From CBFDBF01 sp050291465 (GTDB lineage Bacteria > Pseudomonadota > Gammaproteobacteria > Chromatiales > Chromatiaceae): a stretch of 64,000 nucleotides of DNA. A program made the translations under genes and the position numbers. The notes below the pieces were generated by a model that searched no databases, was not told where the DNA came from, and saw only the letters and a list, made by a program, of their open reading frames with translations. Positions 6,931 through 15,435 of this stretch are shown here, piece after piece (within the stretch, counting starts at the first letter, position 1; the number at the start of each line of letters is the position of its first letter). The stretch covers positions 156,691-220,690 of the forward strand of contig JBNKJV010000004.1 of assembly GCA_050291465.1 (NCBI GenBank), in the 5' to 3' direction.

Positions 6931-8169
6931 TCACTTCCGCCCCCCTTCCTCAAAAAGCTCCACTTCCCCTTCGTTCATGGATTCCTGCCCGACGACTTTC
7001 CGAGTACGGGCTTTGTATCCGATAGTTTCTTCATCGATCCTGGAGCGCAACTCCTGAAGCTGCTGCAACAAATGCTCTTCACGATCTTCCCCGTCATTTC
7101 CGGATGCCAGCTTATCCATACCTTCATCTACAATGGAGACCAGTTTTTCCAGATGTCCGAGTTTATCCATAGCGGACGCTGCAACCTGCGTCACAATATC
7201 CTCAAACTGCAGCGATCTGACAGCATTCGAGACACTGTCATGGATACCCTGATTTATGGAAGAAAGTTCGGCAAGACGCCGACTCATCTCCACGTTTAAT
7301 TTACCAATCTCCCGCATCTCTTCGTCCACACGGGACTTGGACTCGGTGGCAAAACAGGTATCCTTCGACGCCAGTTTCGCTATGAGTTCACGGGCGTTTT
7401 CAATATCAGCCCTGGACTCCCCGAGAACAGAACGTATCTCTTCATTGAAACGATCAGAACGCTGCGAAAGTGTCCGTACTTCGTCCGCCACCACAGCAAA
7501 CCCTTGACCCGCCTCTCCGGCGCGCGCCGCTTCTATAGCCGCGTTTAAAGCCAAGAGATTGGTCTGATCGGCAATACCTTTTACATCGCCGAGAAGGTTA
7601 TCAGCTTTATCCATCTGAAAAATCAACTCATCAATCTTACCAACAAGATTCATGCAGTCGGCATTAACCGAGACAACGTGATCGACAAAATGACGCAAAA
7701 CCTCATCGGTCTCTTCGGCAAACCTCTTAAAGGTAATTCTGTCCTGTTCCTGCTCATTTTCAAGACACAAATTGTTTAGAATGGACGTGATTGAATCAGT
7801 CTGGTTCCGGGAAGAAGAGTCGAGCCCGTTAAAGCTTTGCTGCAGAGTGCTGACTGCATCTATTACAAGAGTACGGATTCTGGAAAGATCATCACGTATC
7901 TCACGAACGAGAGCATTTACCTCCGCATCCACCTGCCTGCCCATGGCTGCAACTTCGTCATGGGATTTGCCTGCGACATCCCGACCTTTCGCCTTTCCCG
8001 CCCCTCCCTCACGGCGATAGCTTCGTATCAGAAGATATCCCACCCAGATGAGGAGGATGACCGTAGTGGCCGCGATGCCCTGAGTTGAAAGGCCGAGAGC
8101 AAGAGCAACAACCAGCACCAGTAGGCTGGCCGCAAATGGTATCAGGTACTCTTTAAAGAGAGATTTCAT
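6931..8169 (-). CDS. Methyl-accepting chemotaxis protein with CheZ-like tail
   Basis: A 412-residue receptor with two closely spaced N-terminal membrane helices (about residues 10-50) and almost no periplasmic domain, so it must sense in the membrane or cytoplasm. The signalling tip is 'ADQTNLLALNAAIEAARAGEAGQGFAVVADEVRTLSQRS' in several segments. After it comes 'SLQFEDIVTQ', where D324 and Q328 have the D-x3-Q spacing of the CheZ catalytic pair. The same segment occurs in the CheZ-like protein of this cluster. There is no C-terminal xWxxF docking pentapeptide. It follows cheB after 107 bases and probably belongs to the same operon. Confidence 0.85.
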   Translation of the reverse strand: MKSLFKEYLIPFAASLLVLVVALALGLSTQGIAATTVILLIWVGYLLIRSYRREGGAGKAKGRDVAGKSHDEVAAMGRQVDAEVNALVREIRDDLSRIRTLVIDAVSTLQQSFNGLDSSSRNQTDSITSILNNLCLENEQEQDRITFKRFAEETDEVLRHFVDHVVSVNADCMNLVGKIDELIFQMDKADNLLGDVKGIADQTNLLALNAAIEAARAGEAGQGFAVVADEVRTLSQRSDRFNEEIRSVLGESRADIENARELIAKLASKDTCFATESKSRVDEEMREIGKLNVEMSRRLAELSSINQGIHDSVSNAVRSLQFEDIVTQVAASAMDKLGHLEKLVSIVDEGMDKLASGNDGEDREEHLLQQLQELRSRIDEETIGYKARTRKVVGQESMNEGEVELFEEGGRK

Positions 8170-8275
8170 TAAAGCAGCCCCTTGTTTCTCCGTCTTCCCG
8201 CTGCATTACGACATGAAGAAGGCAGGCCTCGGTTATCCATGATGAAAAGTCCAGCGGTATGAGATACGCGCCTCA

Positions 8276-9391
8276 TCAGACGCCCGCAAGGTCCTTCTTC
8301 CGTACCAATTCAACCAGTCGCTCCGCTATACCCGGTAGTGTAACTATCTCATCGGCGTAACCCCGCTCGACCGCCTCTTTCGGCATACCCCATACGACAC
8401 TGCTCTTCTCGTCCTGCACCAGGGTTACAGCGCCCGCCCGCTTCATTTCACCCAAGCCCTCGGCACCGTCGTCTCCCATACCGGTAAGAACCACGCCTAT
8501 GGCGTTGGATCCGGCGTTCCTGGCCAGGGAGTTGAACATCACGTCAACAGCAGGCTTGTGCCGATTTACCGGGGGCCCGTCATCCAGTCTACACACATAA
8601 CCGGCACTTACCCGGCTGATCAACAGGTGTCTGTCCCCAGGGGCGATATAGGCATGTCCCGGCAAAATCATCTGCCCGTCCTTTGCCTCGGAAACGACCA
8701 GCTGGCTTTCCTTATCTACGCGTGCCGCAAAGGGGCCGCTGAACGCCTTGGGTATGTGCTGCGTAATGACGATTCCCGGCATATCCGCCGGCAGCGCCCG
8801 CAATACGTCCTTTATCGCCTCCGTGCCTCCGGTAGAGGATCCTATACCTATAATCCGGTCCGTCGTTCGGGAACGATGCCCCCGATCCGACTCTTTCTCC
8901 ACCATTCCCGCCGGGGATCCCAGCGGATCTCTTTCGCCGCCCCGAGCCTTTCCCATCACCTCGGACTTCTCCACAGCCCGAACCTCGACTCTGGAGGCCG
9001 CGACAACCTTCGTCACAATCTCATAGGCATGCTTATGCAGCTCCCGGACAATATCCTCCTTCGGCTTAGGTATAAAATCCACCGCACCCAACTCCAGGGC
9101 ACGCAAGGTAATTTCCGCCCCTTCTTCGGTAAGAGTGGAAATCATCACCACCGGCATCGGCCGCAATCGCATCAGATTACCCAGAAAAGTAACGCCGTCC
9201 ATGCGCGGCATCTGCACATCCAGCGTGAGCACGTCAGGGTTAAGTTGCTTTATTTTTTCCCGCGCTATGTATGGATCAGACGCCACACCCACCACGTCGA
9301 TACCTGATGCACTGCCCAGGATCTCCTTGAGCGTCTGCCGCACCAAGGCGGAATCATCCACAATCAATACTTTGATATTTCCCTGAACCAT
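8276..9391 (-). CDS. cheB: Chemotaxis response regulator protein-glutamate methylesterase CheB
   Basis: The receiver domain starts at 'IKVLIVDDSALVRQ' with the phospho-acceptor Asp in 'DVLTLDVQMPRMDG'. The C-terminal methylesterase has the catalytic triad Ser in 'GSSTGGTEA', His in 'ITQHIPKAFSGPFA' and Asp in 'GMGDDGAEG'. CheB removes methyl groups from receptor glutamates and deamidates glutamines, resetting sensitivity. ATG at 9391 is chosen because the family begins right before the first beta strand; an in-frame TTG at 9427 would add 12 residues. It lies downstream of cheD within the chemotaxis operon. Confidence 0.93.
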   Translation of the reverse strand: MVQGNIKVLIVDDSALVRQTLKEILGSASGIDVVGVASDPYIAREKIKQLNPDVLTLDVQMPRMDGVTFLGNLMRLRPMPVVMISTLTEEGAEITLRALELGAVDFIPKPKEDIVRELHKHAYEIVTKVVAASRVEVRAVEKSEVMGKARGGERDPLGSPAGMVEKESDRGHRSRTTDRIIGIGSSTGGTEAIKDVLRALPADMPGIVITQHIPKAFSGPFAARVDKESQLVVSEAKDGQMILPGHAYIAPGDRHLLISRVSAGYVCRLDDGPPVNRHKPAVDVMFNSLARNAGSNAIGVVLTGMGDDGAEGLGEMKRAGAVTLVQDEKSSVVWGMPKEAVERGYADEIVTLPGIAERLVELVRKKDLAGV

Positions 9392-9456
9392 AATCCTGCC
9401 AAATCTTGGCAGTCCCTGTATTAACAACTCCAGAAAGACTGCGTCCGCTATATGTC

Positions 9457-10098
9457 CTAAAACAGCTCAATTTCTCCGGCTACCGGATGCTCTTCCAGAT
9501 CCTGTCTATAAGCCTCTTCGCGTCTGACAACGGTGTCATTGTGCATACGTTTCAGTTTCTTCACCCTGACCCTGCCGGTCGCCGGATAGTAGAGTACTTT
9601 ACGCGGGTAGATACCACCCACGTCTTCATTCAACAAAAGTAATCCCTCGGTTTTCAGATAGTGATGTACAAACTCGATATTCTTCTTTCCGATGTCGGCC
9701 ATGCTTTGCATAATCTGGCCGCCGCCGAATATTTTTACCTCGAGATTCTTCCTGCGCCCCCCATGACTGAGAATGTCGTTGATCATATGTTCCATGGCAT
9801 GGTTGCCATAGCGTGTGGCGGTGCTTATCAGATCACTGACACCTCCCCAGCTTGTATCTTCCGAAACCGGAAGCATGAAATGATTCATACCGCCGATACC
9901 CAGTATGCGATCACGCACACAAGCGGAAACGCAGGACCCAAGGACCGTCGTAATAATCTCATTATTGCGCGTCACGTAGTACTCACCAGGAAGGATCTTC
10001 GCTGCCGGCATATTATTTTGCCTATCCCAGTAGCGATTTATATGCTCAAACTCCTGGAATGCCTCTGGCAGTAACTGTGGATTCCGATATTGTGACAC
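9457..10098 (-). CDS. cheD: Chemoreceptor glutamine deamidase CheD
   Basis: The 213-residue product contains the catalytic pair of the family: Cys in 'TTVLGSCVSACVRD' and His in 'GGMNHFMLP', and the conserved 'RYGNHAMEHMINDIL' helix. CheD deamidates glutamines in chemoreceptors and, in Bacillus, also stimulates receptor signalling together with CheC. No CheC is present here. It begins five bases after the cheR stop codon, so translation is probably coupled. The N-terminal 30 residues are longer than in many homologues. Confidence 0.93.
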   Translation of the reverse strand: MSQYRNPQLLPEAFQEFEHINRYWDRQNNMPAAKILPGEYYVTRNNEIITTVLGSCVSACVRDRILGIGGMNHFMLPVSEDTSWGGVSDLISTATRYGNHAMEHMINDILSHGGRRKNLEVKIFGGGQIMQSMADIGKKNIEFVHHYLKTEGLLLLNEDVGGIYPRKVLYYPATGRVRVKKLKRMHNDTVVRREEAYRQDLEEHPVAGEIELF

Positions 10099-10103
10099 TC
10101 CCC

Positions 10104-10973
10104 CTACCTCTTCTTCCGGTAAATGGTATTACCTATCGTTTCAAACCGATCCGTCAGCCGAAATAGTGTTTCCGAATGCCCCATAAACAGATAACCACCT
10201 TCTTTCAGCGTATTTGCGAAACGTTCGATTAATGTAATCTTTGCCGACCTGTTGAAATATATAATTACGTTACGGCAGAAGATGACATCCATTGGTTCAG
10301 GTACATTCCAGTTTTTCATTAAATTTAATTGACCGAAATCAATCAGGTCTCGCACTCCCGGCTTCATTCGAACCATTCCCTTTTGGCCTCCTTTTCCTTT
10401 CAGAAACCAACGCCGCAGCCTGGACTCTGGTATCCCGGAAACCTGTTCTTCCGAATAAATCCCTCGAGAGGCATGCGTCAGGGCGTTGGAGTCGACATCA
10501 GACGCAAAGATCTTCACATCCCAGCCGACCACCCCGGAAAGGGACTCCCGCAAAACAATGGAGATGGAATAAGGCTCTTCGCCGGTCGAACACCCGGCGG
10601 ACCATATTCGTATCTTGCAGGTCCCGCTGTTATGCCGCAGAAGTTCCGGCACAACGTCCCTCGAAAGAAATTCAAAATGATGATTCTCCCGGAAGAATGC
10701 CGTCATGTTAGTGGTAATGGCATTAACCAGTTCCAGAATTTCCTCATTTGTGCCCCTATTCCTTATGTAGTCACAATATTCCCCGAAGCTTCTCAGTCCC
10801 AGTGTTCTAACACGCCGCGAAAGCCTGGAGTAAAGCATGTTGAACTTATCTTCCGATATAACGATGCCGGAATGGTCATTGGCTATCTTACGCAAGAAGT
10901 TGAAGTCCCTGCGGGTAAATAGAAATTCCCTGCCACCCTCGTTGCTAGAAGAACTCGACATCGTACTGCGCAT
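10104..10973 (-). CDS. cheR: Chemotaxis protein methyltransferase CheR
   Basis: 289 residues with the all-helical N-terminal domain ('FLRKIANDHSGIVI...LYSRLSRRVRTLGL') and a SAM-binding fold with 'IRIWSAGCSTGEEPYSI' and 'PMDVIFCRNVIIYFN'. CheR methylates receptor glutamates. It would dock on the EWEEF tail of the Aer-like receptor encoded in the same operon. Its 5' end overlaps the 3' end of the CheZ-like gene by 29 bases, and cheD follows five bases after the stop. The first ATG is used; an internal ATG at codon 5 is equally possible. Confidence 0.93.
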   Translation of the reverse strand: MRSTMSSSSSNEGGREFLFTRRDFNFLRKIANDHSGIVISEDKFNMLYSRLSRRVRTLGLRSFGEYCDYIRNRGTNEEILELVNAITTNMTAFFRENHHFEFLSRDVVPELLRHNSGTCKIRIWSAGCSTGEEPYSISIVLRESLSGVVGWDVKIFASDVDSNALTHASRGIYSEEQVSGIPESRLRRWFLKGKGGQKGMVRMKPGVRDLIDFGQLNLMKNWNVPEPMDVIFCRNVIIYFNRSAKITLIERFANTLKEGGYLFMGHSETLFRLTDRFETIGNTIYRKKR

Positions 10974-11520
10974 CTCTCTTCTGCTTTTCTTCGTTTAGGT
11001 CCTTCAAGACATCTCGCGCCGAATGCCCGGCCAGAATCGCGTCGAATACTTCCCATTCTTCCTCTATCGCGCATTCAGCCCTCATTTGATCCCGAAGATC
11101 CTTCCAGGCGTTCTGACTGTACATCCAGCTCCTGGCTCCAATCAGTTGACTCAATGCATCAAGACATCTCTCCGCGCAATCCAGGCGCTGGGAAAACCTA
11201 TCGAAAAACTGCAGGGCGATCACGGCGTCGCTCACTCCATCCCTCACCGATTCACAGGTATCAAACAGGGTTTCTCTGGCACTTTCTACTCCCTCCGCCT
11301 CCCCCAGAGTCGCCGCGGTTCGGTAGACGGTGTTGACGCCGCCGATCATGGAGGTGAAGGAATTACACAGCATATCCACAGACCCCTCGCTCTCCCGTAA
11401 CGCCATCTCAATCCTGGCAATTACAAGTTGGATCATCCGCACTATTTCCCGCGCCTGATTCCAGTCCGGGTCGACATGCAGCGTACCCGACTCCCTGTTT
11501 CTTCCAGCCAATTCTTTCAT
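10945..11520 (-). CDS. CheZ-like chemotaxis protein, 191 aa
   Basis: An all-helical protein with no strong family name recognised by eye. Residues 104-111 read 'LQFFDRFSQ' and give D107 and Q111, the same D-x3-Q spacing as the CheZ pair that dephosphorylates CheY-P (D143/Q147 in E. coli). The C-terminus ends in an acidic aromatic tail 'AQYDVEFF', which loosely resembles the CheY-binding tail of CheZ. The position between a STAS gene and cheR, and the absence of cheZ, cheC or cheX from the cluster, fit a phosphatase or CheY-binding role. This is inference; it could instead be a structural adaptor. Confidence 0.6.
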   Translation of the reverse strand: MKELAGRNRESGTLHVDPDWNQAREIVRMIQLVIARIEMALRESEGSVDMLCNSFTSMIGGVNTVYRTAATLGEAEGVESARETLFDTCESVRDGVSDAVIALQFFDRFSQRLDCAERCLDALSQLIGARSWMYSQNAWKDLRDQMRAECAIEEEWEVFDAILAGHSARDVLKDLNEEKQKRDAQYDVEFF

Positions 11521-11549
11521 TGTCTTGCTTCCTTTCGGTATTGCCTCCC

Positions 11550-11897
11550 TTATGAGGCGTCCAGATTTAACTCAGCACCAAGACCAAGCTGCTCCGCATT
11601 TCTTCGTAGCAACTCAGAGGCACTGCTCCATGTAATCTCAACACCGGCTTGTCCCGCCTCCTTCATAACTGCTACCAGAAGCTGTAGCCCGGCACTATCG
11701 ATCTTTTCTATGCCTCCGCCCTTGAAGGATACAGGCTCGCGCAGATCAAAAATCCCAATAAGTTTCTTTTGCCACACTTCCATATCGGCAATGGTCAGCG
11801 AATTCCCAAGGTCAAGTTCAACAACCGGACTTTTCTTCCCGCGACTACCGCTGCGAGTCGCCTTTTTCTTGGTTGTGCGCTTTATTGCCATTACCAC
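11550..11897 (-). CDS. STAS-domain protein in chemotaxis operon
   Basis: 115 residues: a Lys/Arg-rich N-terminal tail of about 22 residues followed by one STAS domain with the signature 'IEKIDSAGLQLLVAV'. The DSAG Ser is the position that is phosphorylated in SpoIIAA-type proteins. The start is GTG at 11897 or ATG at 11891; neither has a strong ribosome site. It sits 15 bases after cheW and 29 bases before the CheZ-like gene, clearly co-transcribed. The basic tail is unusual and might bind nucleic acid, membrane or the receptor array; none of these can be shown here. Confidence 0.8.
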   Translation of the reverse strand: MVMAIKRTTKKKATRSGSRGKKSPVVELDLGNSLTIADMEVWQKKLIGIFDLREPVSFKGGGIEKIDSAGLQLLVAVMKEAGQAGVEITWSSASELLRRNAEQLGLGAELNLDAS

Positions 11898-11912
11898 ACC
11901 ATCTCAAATACG

Positions 11913-12380
11913 TTAGATTACGTCTTCCAGGTTTTCCAGCTCATCAGAGCCGAAAAGCTTATCCACATCCAGCAGCACTACCATACGTTCCCCTAGAGTT
12001 ATCATGCCGGCTATATACCGGTTGCTGATCGCGCATCCCAGCTTTGGGGCCGGTTTCACACTAGTCGCTTCCACATCCAATACATCCGAAACACTATCGA
12101 CCACGATACCTCGTAAAAAACTTTTCTCTCCCGACTCGACCGCAACAATAATAAGCACGGTGGTTGAAGTATATTCAACGGTCTTCAATTCGAACCGCAG
12201 GCGCAGATCAATAACCGGAACAATAGCCCCGCGCAGATCAAGCACTCCTTTTATATATTCCGGCGTATCAGGTAGCGGCCTCACCTCCTCCCAGCCCCTG
12301 ATCTCAATCACCCGGAGAATGTCGACCCCATAGTCCTCCCCCCCAAGGGAAAAACTGAGGTACTGGCGTTGGGGTATCAT
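11913..12380 (-). CDS. cheW: Chemotaxis coupling protein CheW (downstream copy)
   Basis: The ATG at 12380 follows GGGGGGAG and opens directly into the CheW fold ('QYLSFSLGGEDYGVDILRV'); the upstream in-frame ATG codons would add 11-24 residues of non-homologous sequence. About 155 residues with the conserved 'IRGWEEVRPLPDTPEYIKGVLDLRG' region and 'VPVIDLR'. CheW couples receptors to CheA. A second CheW gene lies upstream of the receptor. The two share the same fold but differ in many residues, so they may serve different receptor partners. Confidence 0.92.
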   Translation of the reverse strand: MIPQRQYLSFSLGGEDYGVDILRVIEIRGWEEVRPLPDTPEYIKGVLDLRGAIVPVIDLRLRFELKTVEYTSTTVLIIVAVESGEKSFLRGIVVDSVSDVLDVEATSVKPAPKLGCAISNRYIAGMITLGERMVVLLDVDKLFGSDELENLEDVI

Positions 12381-12492
12381 CTCCCCCCCTTTGTCCGCGT
12401 GTATTCCACCCATATAGACCATCCATAAAAATAGCGCGCTTCGTTGCAGCAATGACCTGCGTCAGCCGGCATAAGAAATTCCTGACATACGC

Positions 12493-14862
12493 TCAGAATT
12501 CCTCCCACTCATCATCCCCATCAGCCTCCGCGTCCGGTACGGGCAGAGGCCTCTCTATCAGCACCTCAGGCTTGACGCTTGGTAGAACTGAATGCGACAT
12601 GTCTGTAACCTGTTTGCGTTCCGAAACATTCTGTTTCGCCAGGGACCGTCTATTCTGTGCTTTGATCACCTTAAAGAAACTTACCAATTCATCCATTCCC
12701 CGTGCCTTGTCCGTAAGGGACGCCGACGCGGAGGAAGTCTGTTCAGCAAGGGCGGCATTTTGCTGGGTTATCTCATCCATACTGGCGACCACCTGATTTA
12801 TACGATCGATTCCAGCAGACTGCTCGGCGCTGGCGGAGGCAATGCCGGATATAATGCCACTCACCTTTTTAACGCCGTCGACGATCTCCTGCAGAGTTTC
12901 ACCCGACTGATTTACCAGATCGGCGCCGGCCTTGACCTTATCTACACTGTCCTCAATCAGCTCCTTGATCTCCTTGGCGGCGGTAGCGCTACGTCCGGCC
13001 AGATTACGAACCTCCGTAGCCACCACGGCGAAACCGCGTCCCTGTTCACCGGCCCGAGCCGCCTCCACCGAGGCATTTAGTGCCAGCAGGTTGGTCTGGA
13101 ACGCTATTTCATCGATCACCCCGATTATTTCCGCTATTTCACTGCTGGCGCCGTTAATCGCATCCATGGCACGAACAGCGTTGCTTACCACCTCGCCGCC
13201 CCGTTCCGCACTTTCCCAAGTACTGACCGCGACCTGATTTGCCTGCTGGGCATTTTCGGCATTGTTTTTTACGGTATTGGTCAACTCTTCCATACTGGAT
13301 GCGGTTTCCTGCAAGGCGCCCGCCTGCTGTTCAGTCCGAGACGAAAGATTATTGTTTCCGGATGAGATTTCTTCGGACGCCATGGAAATAACCTCCGCCG
13401 ATTCCCTCATTTGCGAAACGATATCTTCCAGATTTGCCATCGTAGCATTGATATCGTCCTTCACCTTCCCGAAGGTTCCCGCATAATCCGCTTCGATGGA
13501 TCGCGTTAGATCACCCTTTGCCAGATAACTCATTACCTCAGCTATATCGGAAAACACTTTGTCCACTGCATCGATAAGAGAGTTGATACCCTCGGCAAGT
13601 TGCCGAAAAAACCCCACCTTGTTCTCAAGGGAGATACGCTGCCCGAGGTCGCCATTTCTGGCTGCCGCCACGATACTGTCAATCTCCTGCTCTACCGCGA
13701 CCTCAGCCGTTCTGTCTGACCACTCTATAGCGACCCCCAGACGCCGGCCCTGGTCGTCAATAACCGGATTCGTCACTAACCGCATGGTGCGAGTACCAAT
13801 GACCAACTCGGACTGCGATCTCTCTGTCAGCGCCTCTAAAAAAGTTTCTCGGCGTTGCGGATCGACTTGCAGCGTATCGATATTCTGTCCCAGCAACTCC
13901 GTGGTTCTGAATCCAGGAACATTCTCTCGGATATATAGCTCGTTGCTCCTGAACAGATTCTCCGCCGTCTTATTCATATAATTAATATTGAATTCAGGAT
14001 CGATCATCATCACACTGCTGGAAACATTATCCAGGGCGGTCTTGACCCGTATGGCATCCGCCGCCTGTTCTCTTGCGTCCACAACGTCAAATCCGAGTTT
14101 TATCTGCGCCGACTTTATCCCCTGCAGTAGTTCACCGATTTCATCGTTACGTCCCCCTACCTCCAGCCAATCGAAATAGTTGCCTTCGGATATCTGCTGG
14201 AGTTTGCTGCGAACATAAGACAACGGCTCGGTTACATAGGAAGTCAGCAGGAGACCGAACAACAGGGTAGCGGCCCCGGCGAAGAACAGCAGCACAAGAA
14301 TATACGGTGCAGGCACCTTAAACACGATGAGACAGGCGAGAAACGCCAGCAAGGCGGCTGTGATGAAAACGGTGCCGGCCAGCAGGGTTCTTATTTTCAA
14401 TCCACGGAAAGCGGCAACAAGTCCGGACCATCCCCTTGGTTTCAGTGAAATGTTTCCGGCTATCAGTCCGGTATAAAAGTTTTCAGCTTTCTCCGCCTCT
14501 TCCCGGGTGGGTGATGTACAGACCGAAAGATATTCGATGATCTGATCATTTTTGTACAGAGGAGTTACATTGAGGTTCGCCCAGTAATAATCTCCGTTTT
14601 TCGCTCGGTTCTTGACAACACCGGCCCAGGGTCGACCGGACTGAATCGTGTCCCACAAATCCTCATACACTTCCGCCGGAACATCCGGATGCCGGAGAAT
14701 ATTATGATCCTGGCCAAGAAGCTCGTGCTTTTGATATCCGCTTATTTCGATAAAGTCGCGATTACAATAGGTGATCCTTCCTTTGAGATCGGTCTTGGAG
14801 ATAAAAACGGCCCCTTCTCTCGGGTAACGTTCATTGTGCGTAACCGACTGGTTATTACTCAC
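12493..14862 (-). CDS. Aer-like PAS/HAMP chemoreceptor with docking pentapeptide
   Basis: 789 residues. The N-terminal PAS (about 15-120) has the aerotaxis-receptor signature 'LRHPDVPAEVYEDLW' and 'NGDYYWANLNVTP', expected to bind FAD. Two membrane helices (about 160-205) are followed by a HAMP region, a second PAS near residues 270-385, further HAMP-like linkers, and the signalling hairpin 'QTNLLALNASVEAARAGEQGRGFAVVATEVRNLAGRS'. The last residues are EWEEF, which fits the xWxxF peptide that tethers CheR and CheB. It is the central receptor of the operon, flanked by both cheW genes. Redox or oxygen sensing is inferred from the Aer-like PAS. Confidence 0.9.
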   Translation of the reverse strand: MSNNQSVTHNERYPREGAVFISKTDLKGRITYCNRDFIEISGYQKHELLGQDHNILRHPDVPAEVYEDLWDTIQSGRPWAGVVKNRAKNGDYYWANLNVTPLYKNDQIIEYLSVCTSPTREEAEKAENFYTGLIAGNISLKPRGWSGLVAAFRGLKIRTLLAGTVFITAALLAFLACLIVFKVPAPYILVLLFFAGAATLLFGLLLTSYVTEPLSYVRSKLQQISEGNYFDWLEVGGRNDEIGELLQGIKSAQIKLGFDVVDAREQAADAIRVKTALDNVSSSVMMIDPEFNINYMNKTAENLFRSNELYIRENVPGFRTTELLGQNIDTLQVDPQRRETFLEALTERSQSELVIGTRTMRLVTNPVIDDQGRRLGVAIEWSDRTAEVAVEQEIDSIVAAARNGDLGQRISLENKVGFFRQLAEGINSLIDAVDKVFSDIAEVMSYLAKGDLTRSIEADYAGTFGKVKDDINATMANLEDIVSQMRESAEVISMASEEISSGNNNLSSRTEQQAGALQETASSMEELTNTVKNNAENAQQANQVAVSTWESAERGGEVVSNAVRAMDAINGASSEIAEIIGVIDEIAFQTNLLALNASVEAARAGEQGRGFAVVATEVRNLAGRSATAAKEIKELIEDSVDKVKAGADLVNQSGETLQEIVDGVKKVSGIISGIASASAEQSAGIDRINQVVASMDEITQQNAALAEQTSSASASLTDKARGMDELVSFFKVIKAQNRRSLAKQNVSERKQVTDMSHSVLPSVKPEVLIERPLPVPDAEADGDDEWEEF

Positions 14863-14894
14863 GGATCCCTCCTGATTCAGATCAAAGCCGCCGA

Positions 14895-15413
14895 TCAGGC
14901 CGCATCTTCCCCTGCTACATCACCATGACCAGGTCGACATAACAGCCCATCTACATCCAGTAGCGCAATCATGCCACCGTCGGTGTCAACCAGGCCGCTA
15001 ACGTACTCCACCGAAACCTTCGTTCCGAACTGCGGGGTAGTATGAAGATTCTCAGCGGTGGTCATGACCACATCGGATACGGAATCCACCACCATACCCA
15101 TAACCTTCTCCCGAAAGGCATCAACGACCTTCACCACAATCACAACGGTTTTCTTGCCGTATTCGATGACCGGCAGTTCCAGCCGACCGCGCAAATCGAT
15201 AACCGGCACAACTGAACCACGCATATTGAGAACACCCTTTACATAAGAAGGGGTATTTGGAATACGTGTTACCGGCTCCCAGCCCCTGATCTCCTGCACC
15301 CGCAGGATATCCACGCCATAATCTTCATCATCCAGCCGAAAGGTCAGATACTCCTCGCCCACCACCTCTTCAGGGTCGATGGGGAGATTGGCGTTTTCTC
15401 TTTCCGCTGTCAT
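14895..15413 (-). CDS. cheW: Chemotaxis coupling protein CheW (upstream copy)
   Basis: A CheW domain with 'YLTFRLDDEDYGVDILRVQEIRGW' and 'YVKGVLNMRGSVVPVIDLRG'. The start at 15413 follows GAGG and leaves a short acidic leader before the domain; an in-frame ATG at 15470 would overlap the cheA end by 35 bases and is possible. It directly follows cheA and precedes the receptor, so its products are made in step with both. The C-terminus ends in an Asp/Glu/Ala tail. Confidence 0.92.
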   Translation of the reverse strand: MTAERENANLPIDPEEVVGEEYLTFRLDDEDYGVDILRVQEIRGWEPVTRIPNTPSYVKGVLNMRGSVVPVIDLRGRLELPVIEYGKKTVVIVVKVVDAFREKVMGMVVDSVSDVVMTTAENLHTTPQFGTKVSVEYVSGLVDTDGGMIALLDVDGLLCRPGHGDVAGEDAA

Positions 15414-15435
15414 GGCCTCAGTTGTCCCTAATTGT

